A model generated the notes under the pieces. The model was not told the DNA's origin, did no database searches, and was given only the letters and a program-made list of their open reading frames with translations. This document shows, in pieces, positions 47,380-56,501 of a DNA stretch of 64,000 nt (positions within the stretch are counted from its first letter, which is position 1; the number at the start of each line of letters is the position of its first letter). This DNA comes from Rhizobium sp. Q54 (GTDB lineage: Bacteria > Pseudomonadota > Alphaproteobacteria > SHVZ01), in the NCBI GenBank assembly GCA_945871425.1, contig CAMBVS010000006.1:1-64000 (forward strand), given 5' to 3'. Both the position numbers and the translations under genes were made by a program.

Positions 47380-48551
47380 GAGGCGAGAACGTCGGGTGAG
47401 GCATCCGGCAGTTCGATCACCTCGATGCGGCCGTCGCGACCGGCGAGCGCCAGGCGTCCTGCCTTGAGCTTCAGCGCGGCGTCGCCGAAGACCTCTCGGC
47501 GCCAGCCGTGGAGCGCCGGAATGTCGGCGTCATCGCTCGATGCCAGGGCGTCGATATCGGATGAAGACGCGATAAGTTTCTGAGCAACTTCAAAATCTTC
47601 ACAGCGAAGCTTCAGAAGAACCTTCAAGAGATCTACCAGCGGGAGCCGTCCCAGCGGGGCGTCGTTGCGCATGTCATCGTCGAGGGGCGGCGGCGTCCGG
47701 TGTCGGCCGCGTTCGACGGCGGCGAGCACGTCGGCGCCGAGCTTGCCCTCGGCGAAGCCCTGGGGGACGAGACGCACGCGGCTGAGCTCGGACAGCGATT
47801 TAGGCCCCTGATGCGCGATGTCCATCAGCGCGTCGTCCTTGAGGATGCGCTGGCGCGGCACGTCGCGGCGTTGCGCCTCGATCTCGCGCCAGGCCGCCAG
47901 CTCGGCCAGGATGGCCAGTATCTTCGGCTTTGTCGTCTTCGGCTTCAGCCGGCGCCAAGCGGCCTCGGGGTCTGGGCGATAGGTGGCGGGGTCGGTCAGC
48001 ACCGCCCATTCCTCGGCGAGCCAGGCCCGACGGCCGGTCGTCTCGAGCTTCTTCTCCATCACCTCGTAGATCTTGCGGAGCGGCACCACGTCCGCCAGCG
48101 CATAGGTCAGCTGACGGTCGGTCAGCGGCCGGTGGCTCCAGTCGGAGAAGCGCGAGGACTTGTCCAGCCGCTGGCCAGTCAGCTTGGCGACCAGGGTCTC
48201 GTAGCTGACGGAGTCGCCGAAGCCGCAGACCATTCCGGCGACCTGGGTGTCGAACAGCGGGGCAGGGACCTGGTCGGTCTTGTGGACGAAGATCTCGATG
48301 TCCTGGCGGGCGGCGTGGAAGACCTTCAGCACCTTCGGATCGGCCATCAGCTCGTAGAGCGGGTCCAGGGACAGCCCCTCGGCCATCGGATCGATGGCCA
48401 CCGCCTCGTCGTGGGAGGCGACCTGGACCAGGCACAGGATCGGATAGTAGGTGCGCTCGCGCAGGAACTCTGTGTCGATGGCGATGTACGGGTGGGCCGC
48501 AAGGCGCCGGCAAAGCTGGGCGAGGGAGTCGGTGGTGGTAACGGGCTGCAT
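47376..48551 (-). CDS. rnd: Ribonuclease D
   Basis: A 391-residue 3'-5' exoribonuclease involved in tRNA end processing. The DEDD catalytic residues are visible: D26 and E28 in IAIDTEFLRERTYYPILCLV, the next aspartate in KVFHAARQDIEIF, and Tyr/Asp in LTYALADVVPLRKIY. A C-terminal HRDC domain follows (LAELAAWREIEAQRRDVPRQ and RILKDDALMDIA) and a second helical HRDC-like region. The start at 48551 matches the family's N-terminus; an upstream extension to 48746 would cross an intergenic region. It overlaps the 3' end of the small membrane protein gene by four bases. Confidence 0.96.
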   Translation of the reverse strand: MQPVTTTDSLAQLCRRLAAHPYIAIDTEFLRERTYYPILCLVQVASHDEAVAIDPMAEGLSLDPLYELMADPKVLKVFHAARQDIEIFVHKTDQVPAPLFDTQVAGMVCGFGDSVSYETLVAKLTGQRLDKSSRFSDWSHRPLTDRQLTYALADVVPLRKIYEVMEKKLETTGRRAWLAEEWAVLTDPATYRPDPEAAWRRLKPKTTKPKILAILAELAAWREIEAQRRDVPRQRILKDDALMDIAHQGPKSLSELSRVRLVPQGFAEGKLGADVLAAVERGRHRTPPPLDDDMRNDAPLGRLPLVDLLKVLLKLRCEDFEVAQKLIASSSDIDALASSDDADIPALHGWRREVFGDAALKLKAGRLALAGRDGRIEVIELPDASPDVLAS

Positions 48552-48780
48552 GCCCGCACTATAGGCCAAGGGCGCCGCCGGGCGAGAGCGACCGGCGCCA
48601 CCCGATAGCGAAATCCCCGACGCCAGGTTCTCAGAGCGTCCCGACGCCCCGAATACGCCGGTCGACCTCGACCGGATCTGCCTCAATCCCCGGAAAAAGC
48701 GGGTGTTCTCGTAATATCCCAACGATTTCTTGCCAAGATTGCGCAATCGTCTTACTTTGCCACGGGATGATTCGCCTTTC

Positions 48781-48789
48781 GGGGGGGGG
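48781..48789 (+). promoter_or_regulatory. Nine-G tract in the ribosome-binding position
   Basis: Nine consecutive Gs followed by AGCCA lead directly into the ATG at 48795. The only Shine-Dalgarno-like sequence available is this tract (GGGGA). Homopolymers of this length can change by one base through slippage, which would alter SD spacing and could switch translation of the lipoprotein gene. A second G9 run (29055-29063) exists in the window. Confidence 0.4.
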
Positions 48790-48794
48790 AGCCA

Positions 48795-49646
48795 ATGCGC
48801 AGGTTCGTGCCGTTAATGGCCGTAACGCTGCTAGGCGGATGCGGGGCCATTCCTCCAGCCATCGGACTTGCCAGCTACGCCCTCGACGGGGTGTCGTTGC
48901 TGGCCAGCGGACGGACTGTCTCCGATCACGCGCTCTCCTACGCCGCTCGCCAGGACTGCAAGGTCTTCCGCGCCGCCCAGAACCTCGAGGTCTGCACCGA
49001 TTGGGGAACCCAGCCGCAGGTCGCGGCCGCCCGACCGGTCCGGACCGGTCATGACCGCGACAGCGGCCTCAGCCCGAGCGAGCAGTGGATCGGCGTGGCC
49101 TCGATCAAGCCGATCCCGACGATCGTTGCCGACCGCGACGTACCCATGGTGCTGCCGACTGAGCTGGCCGACATTGCGCAGGCACTGCCGGGCGTCGCCA
49201 AGGTCGAGCCGCCGCTGCTGATGAACGCCGCGCTCGCCATGCCGACGAAGCCCGCCGTTGCCCCGCAGGCGATCACGCCGCTGGCGCCGGCCAAGCTGGC
49301 GATGACGGCGCTGTTGGCGCCGCCGGTCCCCGCCAAGGCGCCGACTGCGGCGGCGGACGTTCGCGCAGATGACATGAAGGCCAACCGCGATGCGGTTCGC
49401 GCCGCTTCGGAAGGCCGCTACCTGATGGTTCTCGGCAGCTTCAAGGGACCGGAGATGGCCGGGCGCCTGGCGAAGCTGCATGCCGGTCTCGGCGCCAAGG
49501 TGGTGAAGGTCGACGTGCAGGGCGAGAGCTATTACCGGGTCGTCGTCGAGCCGGATCGGGGCGCGCGCCTGCAGCAGCAGCAGCTGAAGGGGGCCGACCA
49601 GCCCTGGCTGATGCAGACCGCCAGCATCGCCGGCACGCTGCGCTAG
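48795..49646 (+). CDS. SPOR-like domain lipoprotein
   Basis: A 283-residue lipoprotein. The lipobox is LLGGC with C16, after a short signal (MRRFVPLMAVTLLGG), so the protein is tethered to a membrane in the periplasm. The middle is a Pro/Ala-rich linker (PAKLAMTALLAPPVPAKAPT). The C-terminal ~75 residues, from YLMVLGSFKGPEMAGRLAKL to YYRVVVEPDRGARLQQQQL, resemble the SPOR fold that binds denuded peptidoglycan glycans at the septum. It may be a cell-division or wall-remodelling factor. The ribosome-binding position is a run of nine Gs (48781-48789) followed by A, unusual and possibly slippage-prone. The gene is divergent from rnd. Confidence 0.8.
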   Translation: MRRFVPLMAVTLLGGCGAIPPAIGLASYALDGVSLLASGRTVSDHALSYAARQDCKVFRAAQNLEVCTDWGTQPQVAAARPVRTGHDRDSGLSPSEQWIGVASIKPIPTIVADRDVPMVLPTELADIAQALPGVAKVEPPLLMNAALAMPTKPAVAPQAITPLAPAKLAMTALLAPPVPAKAPTAAADVRADDMKANRDAVRAASEGRYLMVLGSFKGPEMAGRLAKLHAGLGAKVVKVDVQGESYYRVVVEPDRGARLQQQQLKGADQPWLMQTASIAGTLR

Positions 49647-49662
49647 ATTTCCGGGACGCGGG

Positions 49663-50379
49663 CTAGTTGACCAGCCGCAGGGCGCGGACGCCGCGCGAGC
49701 GCTTCTTTTCGTACATGGTGTGATCGGCACGGGCGAGCACGTCCTCGGCGAGGTCGCCGGGGGCGAACGGGGCGATGCCGACCGAGCCACGGATCTTGAG
49801 CTGGCGCCGCCCCCAGCGGGCGACCAGCCGGTTGAGCTGGCGATCGAGCTCCGCACCGCGGGCGCAGCCGTTCTCCGATCCGGTTCCCGGCATCAGCACG
49901 GCAAATTCATCGCCGCCGAGACGGGCCACGGTGTCGCCAGGGCGTACATGGCCGTCGAGCCAGCCCGCGACCGTCTGCAGGACGAAGTCGCCGGCGGCGT
50001 GGCCGTTGGTGTCATTGATGGCCTTGAAGCCGTCCAGGTCGATGAGCAGCACGATGCCGCCCTTCCTGGTGCGCGTCGCATCGGCGAGCGCGCGCTCGAG
50101 TTCGTTGCGGAAACCGCGGCGATTGCGGACCTGGGTCAACTCGTCGGTGACCGAAAGACTCTCGAGATGGACGATGCGCTGGCGTTGGGCCTCCATGCGC
50201 AGTTCGGCCTCCGCGACCGCAGCCAGCGCGAGGTCGAGGACGCGCGGGTCGATCTGGGCGATCGCGAGGCCGCTCGCTTCGGCCATCATGGCGAAGCGCT
50301 CGGCGAGGAGGGTACGCCCCGGCTCGGCACGTTCCGGAGCGGAGAGGGCGGGGAGGAGAGGGGGACGCATGCGGGTCAT
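49663..50379 (-). CDS. Diguanylate cyclase (GGDEF domain)
   Basis: A 238-residue protein with a GGDEF domain making cyclic di-GMP. The active site is VARLGGDEFAVLMPG, intact. Five residues before it the RPGD gives the RxxD product-inhibition site (RPGDTVARLGGDEF). The substrate-binding stretch LIDLDGFKAINDTNGHAAGD is normal. The first ~80 residues are helical with LAVAEAELRMEAQRQRIVHL, no recognisable sensor domain, and no membrane segment, so activation may depend on dimerisation through that helix. It is convergent with the SPOR lipoprotein gene. A PleD homologue further down is the second cyclase in the window. Confidence 0.94.
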   Translation of the reverse strand: MTRMRPPLLPALSAPERAEPGRTLLAERFAMMAEASGLAIAQIDPRVLDLALAAVAEAELRMEAQRQRIVHLESLSVTDELTQVRNRRGFRNELERALADATRTRKGGIVLLIDLDGFKAINDTNGHAAGDFVLQTVAGWLDGHVRPGDTVARLGGDEFAVLMPGTGSENGCARGAELDRQLNRLVARWGRRQLKIRGSVGIAPFAPGDLAEDVLARADHTMYEKKRSRGVRALRLVN

Positions 50380-50562
50380 GGCTGGCGCTGTAGAAGCAGG
50401 GCGCGTGCCAGCCGGGAATTCGCCGTAAAGCCTTGATCCGCCGATGCCCCCCTGTGTCGTCGGCGAGACAGGTCGGCAGAATTTTCCCTAGTGCCGGGGC
50501 ATCGTCTGCCACTGTCGGAGTCCCCATGTCATATTTGCATGATTGTGATCGGAGGGTGTCTG

Positions 50563-51366
50563 ATGTCAGAGGCGTGGGTCCGGAGGCGGCAGAGCGCATA
50601 TGGCGCCCTGGCGGGGATTGCCCTGCTTTCGACCGCGGCTGCGGCTGTCGAGGTTTCGCCCCATCGCGTCATCTACGATCTCTCCCTAGCTTCGGCGAAG
50701 TCCTCGAGCGGCGTCGTCGACGCCAAGGGCTCGATGCTGGTCGAGTGGGCCGACGCCTGCGATGGCTGGACCATCGACCAGCGCTACCGCCTCACGGTGA
50801 CCAACGACGAATCCGAGGAATCCCTGGTCGTCGTCACCTTCTCGACCTGGGAGAGCAAGGACGGGCTGTCCTACCGCTTCTTCATCCGCAAGCTGAGGGA
50901 CGGCGACGTCGCTGAGGAAGCGCGTGGCCGCGCCCGGCTCTCGGCGCCGGGCGAAGCGGGGGAGGCGGTCTTCACCCAGCCGGAGACCACCACCATCGCG
51001 CTGCCGCGCGGCACCATGTTCCCGACCGACCACACCCTCCTCCTGATCCGCGCCGCGGAGGGCAGCGAGCGCTTCCTAACCCGCCAGGTGTTCGACGGCG
51101 GCGAGGTCGAAGGGCCGAGCGAGGTGACCGCGGCGATTGGCCAGCCGTCGCCGCCGCCGGCCGATGCGAATCCGCTCCTCGCCCGCCGCGGCTGGCCGCT
51201 GCGTCTCGCCTTCTACAAGCCCGACGCGCCCGGCTCCGAGCCCGATTACGAGGTCGGCATGAAGCTTCTCGACAACGGCGTCGCCGAGGGGATGACCCTC
51301 GACTACGGCGACATGGTGGTCCGCGCCAAGCTGCGCGAGGTCGAGGCGATCAAGCCGACCTGCTGA
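50563..51366 (+). CDS. eipB: Cell envelope integrity protein EipB (DUF1849)
   Basis: A 267-residue exported protein. The signal peptide covers about 1-27 (SAYGALAGIALLSTAAAAVE). The mature part begins VSPHRVIYDLSLASAKSSSG, then DGWTIDQRYRLTVTND and TMFPTDHTLLLIRAAEGSER, then a C-terminal YEVGMKLLDNGVAEGMTLDY. These are hallmarks of the DUF1849/EipB family, a beta-spiral periplasmic protein needed for envelope integrity in Brucella. Two cysteines (in DACDGW and the C-terminal PTC) could form its known disulfide. The ATG at 50563 has GGAGG seven bases upstream. It is convergent with dinB, 20 bases apart. Confidence 0.9.
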   Translation: MSEAWVRRRQSAYGALAGIALLSTAAAAVEVSPHRVIYDLSLASAKSSSGVVDAKGSMLVEWADACDGWTIDQRYRLTVTNDESEESLVVVTFSTWESKDGLSYRFFIRKLRDGDVAEEARGRARLSAPGEAGEAVFTQPETTTIALPRGTMFPTDHTLLLIRAAEGSERFLTRQVFDGGEVEGPSEVTAAIGQPSPPPADANPLLARRGWPLRLAFYKPDAPGSEPDYEVGMKLLDNGVAEGMTLDYGDMVVRAKLREVEAIKPTC

Positions 51367-51385
51367 TGGCTCATAGGGCCGATTG

Positions 51386-52648
51386 TCAGCTCTCGAAACC
51401 CCGCCCCTTGACCACCGCGTCCTTACCGAGCTTTTCCCGCACCCTGTCCATGGCGCGCTCGGCCTTGGCGCGCTTGGCGATGCCTGGATCGAGGAGGTCG
51501 GCGGCGTCGTCGCCGCTGAACGGCTTCAGGTGGTCGGCACCGATGCCGATCAGGCGGAACCTGGTGCCGTCGGCCTCGCGCTCGAGCAGCGGCAGGGCGG
51601 CGCGGTAGAGCTGGTCGGCGAGCTGGGTCGGCGTCTCCAGCGCGCGATGTCGGGTCAGGATCTTGAAGCCCGAGGTCTTGAGCTTGAGGGCGACACCGCC
51701 GCCGGCGAGGCCGGCGCGCTTGAGGCGCCGTGACAGCCTCTCCGTCAGTTGCCACAGCTCCTTCGCCAGCTGATCGCGGTCGCTCAGATCCTCGTTGAAG
51801 GTGGTCTCGGCCGAGATCCCGACCGCATCGCGCTCGGGCTCGACGGTGCGGTCGTCGTCTCCGCGCGAGAGCCGGGAGAGCCTGCGGCCCATGCTGCCGT
51901 AGCGCCGTATCAGCTCGTCTTCCGGCAATTCCTGCAGCTGGCCGATCATGGTGATGCCGTCCCTGGCCAGGCGCTCGCGGGTGACGTTGCCGACACCGAA
52001 GATCAGGCCGACCGGCTGGGCCGCGAGGAAGCCTTTGGCCTCCGCCCCGCCGATGATGGCGAAGCCGCGCGGCTTGTCGCGGTCGGAGGCGATCTTGGCC
52101 AGAAACTTGTTGACGCTGAGCCCGACCGAAACCGTGACGCGGATCTCGCGCTCGATCTTGAGGGCGAGCTGGGCCAGCGTGCGTGCCGGCGCGCCGCCAT
52201 GCAGGCGCTCGGTGCCGGAGAGGTCGAGGAAGGCCTCGTCGATCGACACCGCCTCGACCAGCGGCGTCGTCTCCAGCATGAGGTCGCGGACCTCGCGGCC
52301 GACGCGCACGTATTTCTCCATGTCCGGGCGGATGACCACCGCCTCGGGGCAGGCCTTCAGCGCCTTGAACATCGGCATGGCCGAGCGCACACCGTAGATG
52401 CGGGCGACGTAGCAGGCGGCCGAGACGACGCCGCGATGGCCCCCGCCGATGATCACCGGCTTGTCGGCGAGCTCCGGGCGGTCGCGCTTCTCGACGCTGG
52501 CATAGAAGGCGTCGCAGTCGATATGGGCCATGAACAGGCGGTCGAGCTCCTCGTGCTGGATCAGCCGGGGCGAGCCGCAGGCGGCGCAGCGGTTGCGGCC
52601 GCTGACCCCGGCCGGGAGCGCCAGACAGTCGCGGCAGAGACGGCTCAC
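51386..52648 (-). CDS. dinB: DNA polymerase IV with N-terminal zinc-finger-like extension
   Basis: A 420-residue Y-family translesion polymerase. The catalytic core begins [20 protein letters not shown] (D44) and includes [11 protein letters not shown] with the second acidic pair, then [20 protein letters not shown]. The little-finger domain ends the protein. In front of the core are four cysteines (C5, C8, C21, C24 in LCRDCL and CAACGSPR), an alphaproteobacterial form that likely binds zinc. The GTG at 52648 overlaps the ROK gene stop (GTGA) and gives this extension; an ATG at the core start would drop it. Coupling to the ROK kinase gene is unusual. Confidence 0.94.
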   Translation of the reverse strand: MSRLCRDCLALPAGVSGRNRCAACGSPRLIQHEELDRLFMAHIDCDAFYASVEKRDRPELADKPVIIGGGHRGVVSAACYVARIYGVRSAMPMFKALKACPEAVVIRPDMEKYVRVGREVRDLMLETTPLVEAVSIDEAFLDLSGTERLHGGAPARTLAQLALKIEREIRVTVSVGLSVNKFLAKIASDRDKPRGFAIIGGAEAKGFLAAQPVGLIFGVGNVTRERLARDGITMIGQLQELPEDELIRRYGSMGRRLSRLSRGDDDRTVEPERDAVGISAETTFNEDLSDRDQLAKELWQLTERLSRRLKRAGLAGGGVALKLKTSGFKILTRHRALETPTQLADQLYRAALPLLEREADGTRFRLIGIGADHLKPFSGDDAADLLDPGIAKRAKAERAMDRVREKLGKDAVVKGRGFES

Positions 52649-53595
52649 CTGGGAAGGCTCAAGGCCGTCGCCGGCGGCCACAGCCAGGCGGCGCCGCGCA
52701 CGCCGCTGGCGTCGCCATGCTTCGGAGGCACGATGCGGACGACGATCTTGTCGGAGAAGACGTGCGGCGCCAGCAGCTCGGGAAGGCGGCGGTAGAGGCT
52801 CCGGATGTTGGAAAGGCCGCCGCCGAGAACGATCACCTGCGGGTCGAGGATGTTGACGACGACGGCAAGGGCACGGGCCAGCCGCTCGGCGTGGCGCTCC
52901 AGGGTGGCGACAGGCGCCTCGTCGCCGGCCTCGGCCCGATCGGCGATCTCGGCGGCGGTCCGCGCCTCGCCGGTCCGCTCCTGGTGGTCGCGGGCCAGCG
53001 ACGGGCCGGAGAGGAAGGCCTCGACGCATCCCAACCGCCCGCAATAGCAGCGCGGCCCCGGACGCTCGTCGTCCCGTGGGCGCGGCAGCGGGTTGTGTCC
53101 CCATTCGCCGGCGATGGCGCTGGCGCCGACCACCGGGCGACCGCCGACCACCAGCCCGCCGCCGACGCCGGTGCCGAGGATGACCCCGAAGACCGGGTCG
53201 GCGCCGGCGGCGGCGCCGTCGGTCGCCTCGGAAACGGCGAAGCAGTTGGCATCGTTGTCGATCCGGACCAGCCGCTCCAGACGCCGCTCCAGGTCCTCGC
53301 GGAAGGGGTGGCCGATGAGCCAGGTCGAGTTGGCGTTCTTGACCAGCCCGGTCGCCGGCGAAACGGCCCCGGGGATCCCGATGCCGACCGTCGCCTCCCG
53401 GCCGATCCGGCGCTCGAGATCGAGGGCGAGGTCGACGACCGCCGCGAGCGTCGCCTGGTAGGAGCCGGAGGGGCTGGCGAGGCGCCGTCTGGCCAGCACC
53501 GCACCGTCGGCGCCAAGCGCGATCCCTTCGATCTTGGTACCGCCGAGATCGATGCCGATCCGGGCCTCCGGGGCCGAGCGTTGATTCCGAGACAA
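52645..53595 (-). CDS. ROK family sugar kinase
   Basis: A 316-residue ROK protein. The ATP-binding start is [30 protein letters not shown] and [16 protein letters not shown] follow, and the zinc motif is [15 protein letters not shown] with [15 protein letters not shown]. The pattern fits fructokinase or N-acetylglucosamine/mannosamine kinases. No helix-turn-helix is present, so it is an enzyme, not a repressor. The TTG at 53595 is chosen because it lies after AGGAGG (11 bases) and gives the usual length; a frame open to 53751 has no better start. In related genomes I recall a DUF3572 gene between dinB and divK; here the ROK kinase occupies that place. Divergent from divK by 82 bases. Confidence 0.9.
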   Translation of the reverse strand: MSRNQRSAPEARIGIDLGGTKIEGIALGADGAVLARRRLASPSGSYQATLAAVVDLALDLERRIGREATVGIGIPGAVSPATGLVKNANSTWLIGHPFREDLERRLERLVRIDNDANCFAVSEATDGAAAGADPVFGVILGTGVGGGLVVGGRPVVGASAIAGEWGHNPLPRPRDDERPGPRCYCGRLGCVEAFLSGPSLARDHQERTGEARTAAEIADRAEAGDEAPVATLERHAERLARALAVVVNILDPQVIVLGGGLSNIRSLYRRLPELLAPHVFSDKIVVRIVPPKHGDASGVRGAAWLWPPATALSLPR

Positions 53596-53677
53596 TGCTT
53601 CCCTTTCCTCCTGCCTTGGGTAAACTGTTGTCAGGACGTGACTTCCCGCACCGGACGTCCGATAAGGTCCGTCAACC

Positions 53678-54043
53678 ATGCCAAAAACCGTGATGATCGT
53701 CGAAGACAACGAGCTCAACATGAAGCTCTTCAACGATCTCCTGGAAGCCAACGGCTACAATATCATCCAGACGCGCGATGGGCTCGAGGCTCTCAAGCTC
53801 GCCCGCCTGCACAAGCCCGATCTGATCCTGATGGACATCCAGCTGCCCGAGGTTTCGGGGCTCGAGGTGACCAAGTGGATCAAGGAAGACGATAACCTCA
53901 AATCCATCCCCATCATCGCCGTCACCGCATTTGCGATGAAGGGCGACGAGGAGAAGATCCGCGAGGGCGGATGCGAGGCCTATATCGCCAAGCCGATCTC
54001 CGTCGCGACCTTCCTGCAGACGGTCCAGCGCTTTCTTCAGTGA
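53678..54043 (+). CDS. divK: Single-domain response regulator DivK
   Basis: A 121-residue receiver domain. The phosphorylated aspartate is D53 in [13 protein letters not shown], with the acidic pair E9-D10 ([17 protein letters not shown]) and the lysine in AYIAKPISV. There is no output domain. In Caulobacter, DivK binds the kinases DivJ and PleC and turns down the CckA-CtrA pathway. The protein is followed 6 bases later by a PleD homologue, an arrangement special to alphaproteobacteria. A candidate CtrA site near 56459 supports a working CtrA circuit in this organism. Confidence 0.96.
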   Translation: MPKTVMIVEDNELNMKLFNDLLEANGYNIIQTRDGLEALKLARLHKPDLILMDIQLPEVSGLEVTKWIKEDDNLKSIPIIAVTAFAMKGDEEKIREGGCEAYIAKPISVATFLQTVQRFLQ

Positions 54044-54049
54044 CCGCCG

Positions 54050-55507
54050 ATGCCGGGCCGCATCCTGGTCGTCGATGACATCCCGGCCAATGTCCGGCTG
54101 CTCGAGGCGAAGCTAAGCAGCGAGTACTTCGACGTCATCACCGCGTCCGGCGGGCCGCAGGCGATCGAGATCGCCCGCGCCGAGTCCCCCGACATCGTGC
54201 TGCTCGACGTGATGATGCCGGGGATGGACGGCTTCGAAGTGTGCAAGCGGCTCAAGGCCGATCCGCTGACCACCCATATCCCGGTGGTGATGGTGACCGC
54301 ACTCTCCGATGTTTCCGATCGGGTGCGCGGCCTCGAGGCCGGGGCCGACGACTTCCTCACCAAGCCGGTTCGCGACGTGGCGCTGTTCGCGCGCGTGCGC
54401 TCGCTGATCCGCCTCAAGATGATGATGGACGAGTGGCGGCTTCGCCAGCAGACCTCGTCCGAGTTCGGCATCGTGCCGCCGACGGCGACGCCCGAAGGCG
54501 AGAGCTATCACCAAGCCCGAATCCTGATCTGCGAGGCGAGCGTGATCGAGACCGCCAACCTGCAGGAGGTGCTCGCCCGCGACGGCCATGCGCTCCAGGT
54601 CGCGGTCACCATCGCCGAGAGCCAGCGCCTGGCGGCGGCGGGCGAGTTCGACCTGGTGATCGTCGACCTGGCACTCGGCGACGACGAGGCGCTCAGGCTC
54701 TGCTCGCATCTTCGCGCCCAGGAGAAGACGCGGCAGACCCCGATCCTGCTGATCGCCGAAGAGGACCAGACGGCGAAGCTCGCCAAGAGCCTGGATCTCG
54801 GCGTCAACGACTACCTGATGCAGCCGGTCGACCGGAACGAGCTTCTGGCCCGCGTGCGCACCCAGATCCGCCGCCGGCGCTTCCAGGACCGCCTCAGGGC
54901 CTCCTACCAGCAGAGCCTGTCGATGGCGCTGACCGACCAGCTGACCGGCCTCTACAATCGCAACTACCTGATGACCCACCTCTCGGGCCTGATGCAGCGG
55001 ACGCTGGCCAGCGGCAAGGCGCTGGCGCTGGCCATGATCGACGTCGACACCTTCAAGCAGGTCAACGACACCCACGGCCATGCCGCCGGCGACGAGGTCC
55101 TGGCCGAGCTCGCCCAGCGCATGACCCACTACACGCGGAACTTCGACACGGTGGCGCGCTTCGGCGGCGAGGAATTCGTGGTGGTGATGCCGGACATCAC
55201 GCCCGAGCTGGCGATGCTGGTGGCCGAACGGCTGAGGATGCGTATCGCCGAGACTCAGTTTCGACTCAAGGACGGGATCGCGTTGCCGATCACCATCTCG
55301 GTCGGCGTCGCCGTGTCGCGCCATCAGGCCGACCGCTCCGAGGATCTCTTGAGCCGGGCGGACCGCGCGCTCTATGCCGCGAAGCGCCAGGGGCGCAACC
55401 GCGTCGTGCTCGCGAATGACGACGCCGGAACGGTCGCTCCGGCGGCGGATCTGGTCAGTCTGAGGGAACGGGCCGAGAAGCCGGGAGCCAGGTCCGAGCT
55501 TATTTGA
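54050..55507 (+). CDS. pleD: Response regulator PleD (two receiver domains, GGDEF output)
   Basis: A 485-residue PleD. The first receiver has D53 in [20 protein letters not shown] and the start [19 protein letters not shown]; a second, less conserved receiver covers about 155-285 with [20 protein letters not shown], its adaptor role known from Caulobacter. The cyclase domain has [16 protein letters not shown], and RNFD five residues before supplies the inhibition site. It makes cyclic di-GMP when phosphorylated and drives polar development. It lies 6 bases after divK in one operon, and its 3' end overlaps the convergent rpmG by eight bases. Confidence 0.97.
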   Translation: MPGRILVVDDIPANVRLLEAKLSSEYFDVITASGGPQAIEIARAESPDIVLLDVMMPGMDGFEVCKRLKADPLTTHIPVVMVTALSDVSDRVRGLEAGADDFLTKPVRDVALFARVRSLIRLKMMMDEWRLRQQTSSEFGIVPPTATPEGESYHQARILICEASVIETANLQEVLARDGHALQVAVTIAESQRLAAAGEFDLVIVDLALGDDEALRLCSHLRAQEKTRQTPILLIAEEDQTAKLAKSLDLGVNDYLMQPVDRNELLARVRTQIRRRRFQDRLRASYQQSLSMALTDQLTGLYNRNYLMTHLSGLMQRTLASGKALALAMIDVDTFKQVNDTHGHAAGDEVLAELAQRMTHYTRNFDTVARFGGEEFVVVMPDITPELAMLVAERLRMRIAETQFRLKDGIALPITISVGVAVSRHQADRSEDLLSRADRALYAAKRQGRNRVVLANDDAGTVAPAADLVSLRERAEKPGARSELI

Positions 55508-55667
55508 TCTTGGCTTCGCGGAAGACGACGTGCTTCCGCGCCACCGGATCGTACTTCTTCATTTCCATCTTCTCGGTGGTCTTCCGCGGGTTCTTGCTGG
55601 TCACGTAGTAGAACCCGGTGTCCGCGGTCGACTGCAGCTTGATGGTGATGGTGCTCGGCTTGGCCAT
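55500..55667 (-). CDS. rpmG: 50S ribosomal protein L33
   Basis: A 55-residue L33: [20 protein letters not shown] followed by [20 protein letters not shown] and [15 protein letters not shown]. It lacks the zinc-binding cysteine pairs of the C+ form, so it is the C- type. The start at 55667 and the length match the family exactly. Its TAA overlaps the last eight bases of pleD on the other strand. The pleD-rpmG neighbourhood is standard in alphaproteobacteria. The protein is a basic component of the large subunit, near the E site. Confidence 0.97.
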   Translation of the reverse strand: MAKPSTITIKLQSTADTGFYYVTSKNPRKTTEKMEMKKYDPVARKHVVFREAKIK

Positions 55668-55724
55668 GGCTTGATCACTTCCGTCTCGGAACGAGCCCGG
55701 AAAATAGAGGCCACCGCCGCTGTG

Positions 55725-56372
55725 TCAAGCCTGCACGTCGACAGCGTGCCCGCTCAAGGACTTGGCACTCAGCGAACTGCTGAGCGACTGAAGCTCCTTC
55801 TCGCCGTCCCTCAGGTTCTTCTCGGCTTCCTTCACATCCTGGGGGGTGGCCCCGCGGATCTGGGCGGCGACCAGCGCGATCCTCAACTTGGAGATGACCT
55901 TCTTGAGCTCCTTGACCAGCTCCCGGGCGCTGTCGCGTGCCTGAGCGGCCTCGGCGGGCACGGCTTCTGCCACCGGCGCGGCGGTCGCGTCTGAATCCGG
56001 CGGCCGGGGGCCATGAGCGGCGGGCCCGCCGACGACACCCGCATCCTTGAGCGCCCGGGCCAGATCCTTGACCAGGGCCCGCATGTCGTGGATCGCCGAC
56101 CGGGCGAATTCGAGGTCGCCGGTCGCCGACGCCGTGCCGACGGCGAGCTGGACCGCCATCATCTTGTTGCGGAGGTAGGCAACCTTGGCGGCCGCGGCCT
56201 TCTTCGGCGCGTCCTTGAGATCGGCCTGGACGGCGCTGAGCCGATCGAGGGCTTCAGACTGGCCCGAGGTGAGCGGCGGGCGCTGCTTCAGCCGGTCGAA
56301 CGCTCCGGTCAGGGCGGTCGCGCGGGCAACGTCGGATGGCGTAAGCGAGGTGGGCCCGCTGGTGGTGACCAT
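55725..56372 (-). CDS. Helical/coiled-coil protein of unknown function, possible CtrA target
   Basis: A 215-residue protein that I cannot place in a family. It is predicted almost entirely helical, with AVQADLKDAPKKAAAAKVAY, ARSAIHDMRALVKDLARALK and SARELVKELKKVISKLRIAL, separated by a Pro/Ala-rich linker (residues ~112-140). There is no signal peptide or membrane segment. The C-terminal part (DVKEAEKNLRDGEKELQSLS) is a heptad-like coil. It is well-formed as a gene. A perfect TTAA-N7-TTAAC motif (56459-56474) lies ~87 bases upstream, so it may be cell-cycle regulated. Placed among divK-pleD-rpmG-rnr, it could serve in development or flagellar biology, but that is a guess. Confidence 0.72.
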   Translation of the reverse strand: MVTTSGPTSLTPSDVARATALTGAFDRLKQRPPLTSGQSEALDRLSAVQADLKDAPKKAAAAKVAYLRNKMMAVQLAVGTASATGDLEFARSAIHDMRALVKDLARALKDAGVVGGPAAHGPRPPDSDATAAPVAEAVPAEAAQARDSARELVKELKKVISKLRIALVAAQIRGATPQDVKEAEKNLRDGEKELQSLSSSLSAKSLSGHAVDVQA

Positions 56373-56458
56373 TCTGGTCCCCCTTTCAGATCCGATGCGG
56401 GCCAGTTCAGCCCGAGCAATGCAAAGGGTACGGCGTTACCCGACGTCCTGCAATAAGG

Positions 56459-56474
56459 TTAACGACGGGTTAAC
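56459..56474. promoter_or_regulatory. Perfect CtrA-type binding motif (TTAA-N7-TTAAC)
   Basis: TTAA-CGACGGG-TTAAC matches the full CtrA consensus. Read from the - strand it is again TTAA-CCCGTCG-TTAAC, so it is symmetric. It lies 87 bases before the start of the coiled-coil gene and about 28 bases from the S41 protease stop. CtrA is the master cell-cycle regulator controlled by DivK, whose gene is 2.5 kb away. Confidence 0.6.
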
Positions 56475-56501
56475 GGCAGCGCGGCATCACCGCCTCGTGT
56501 G

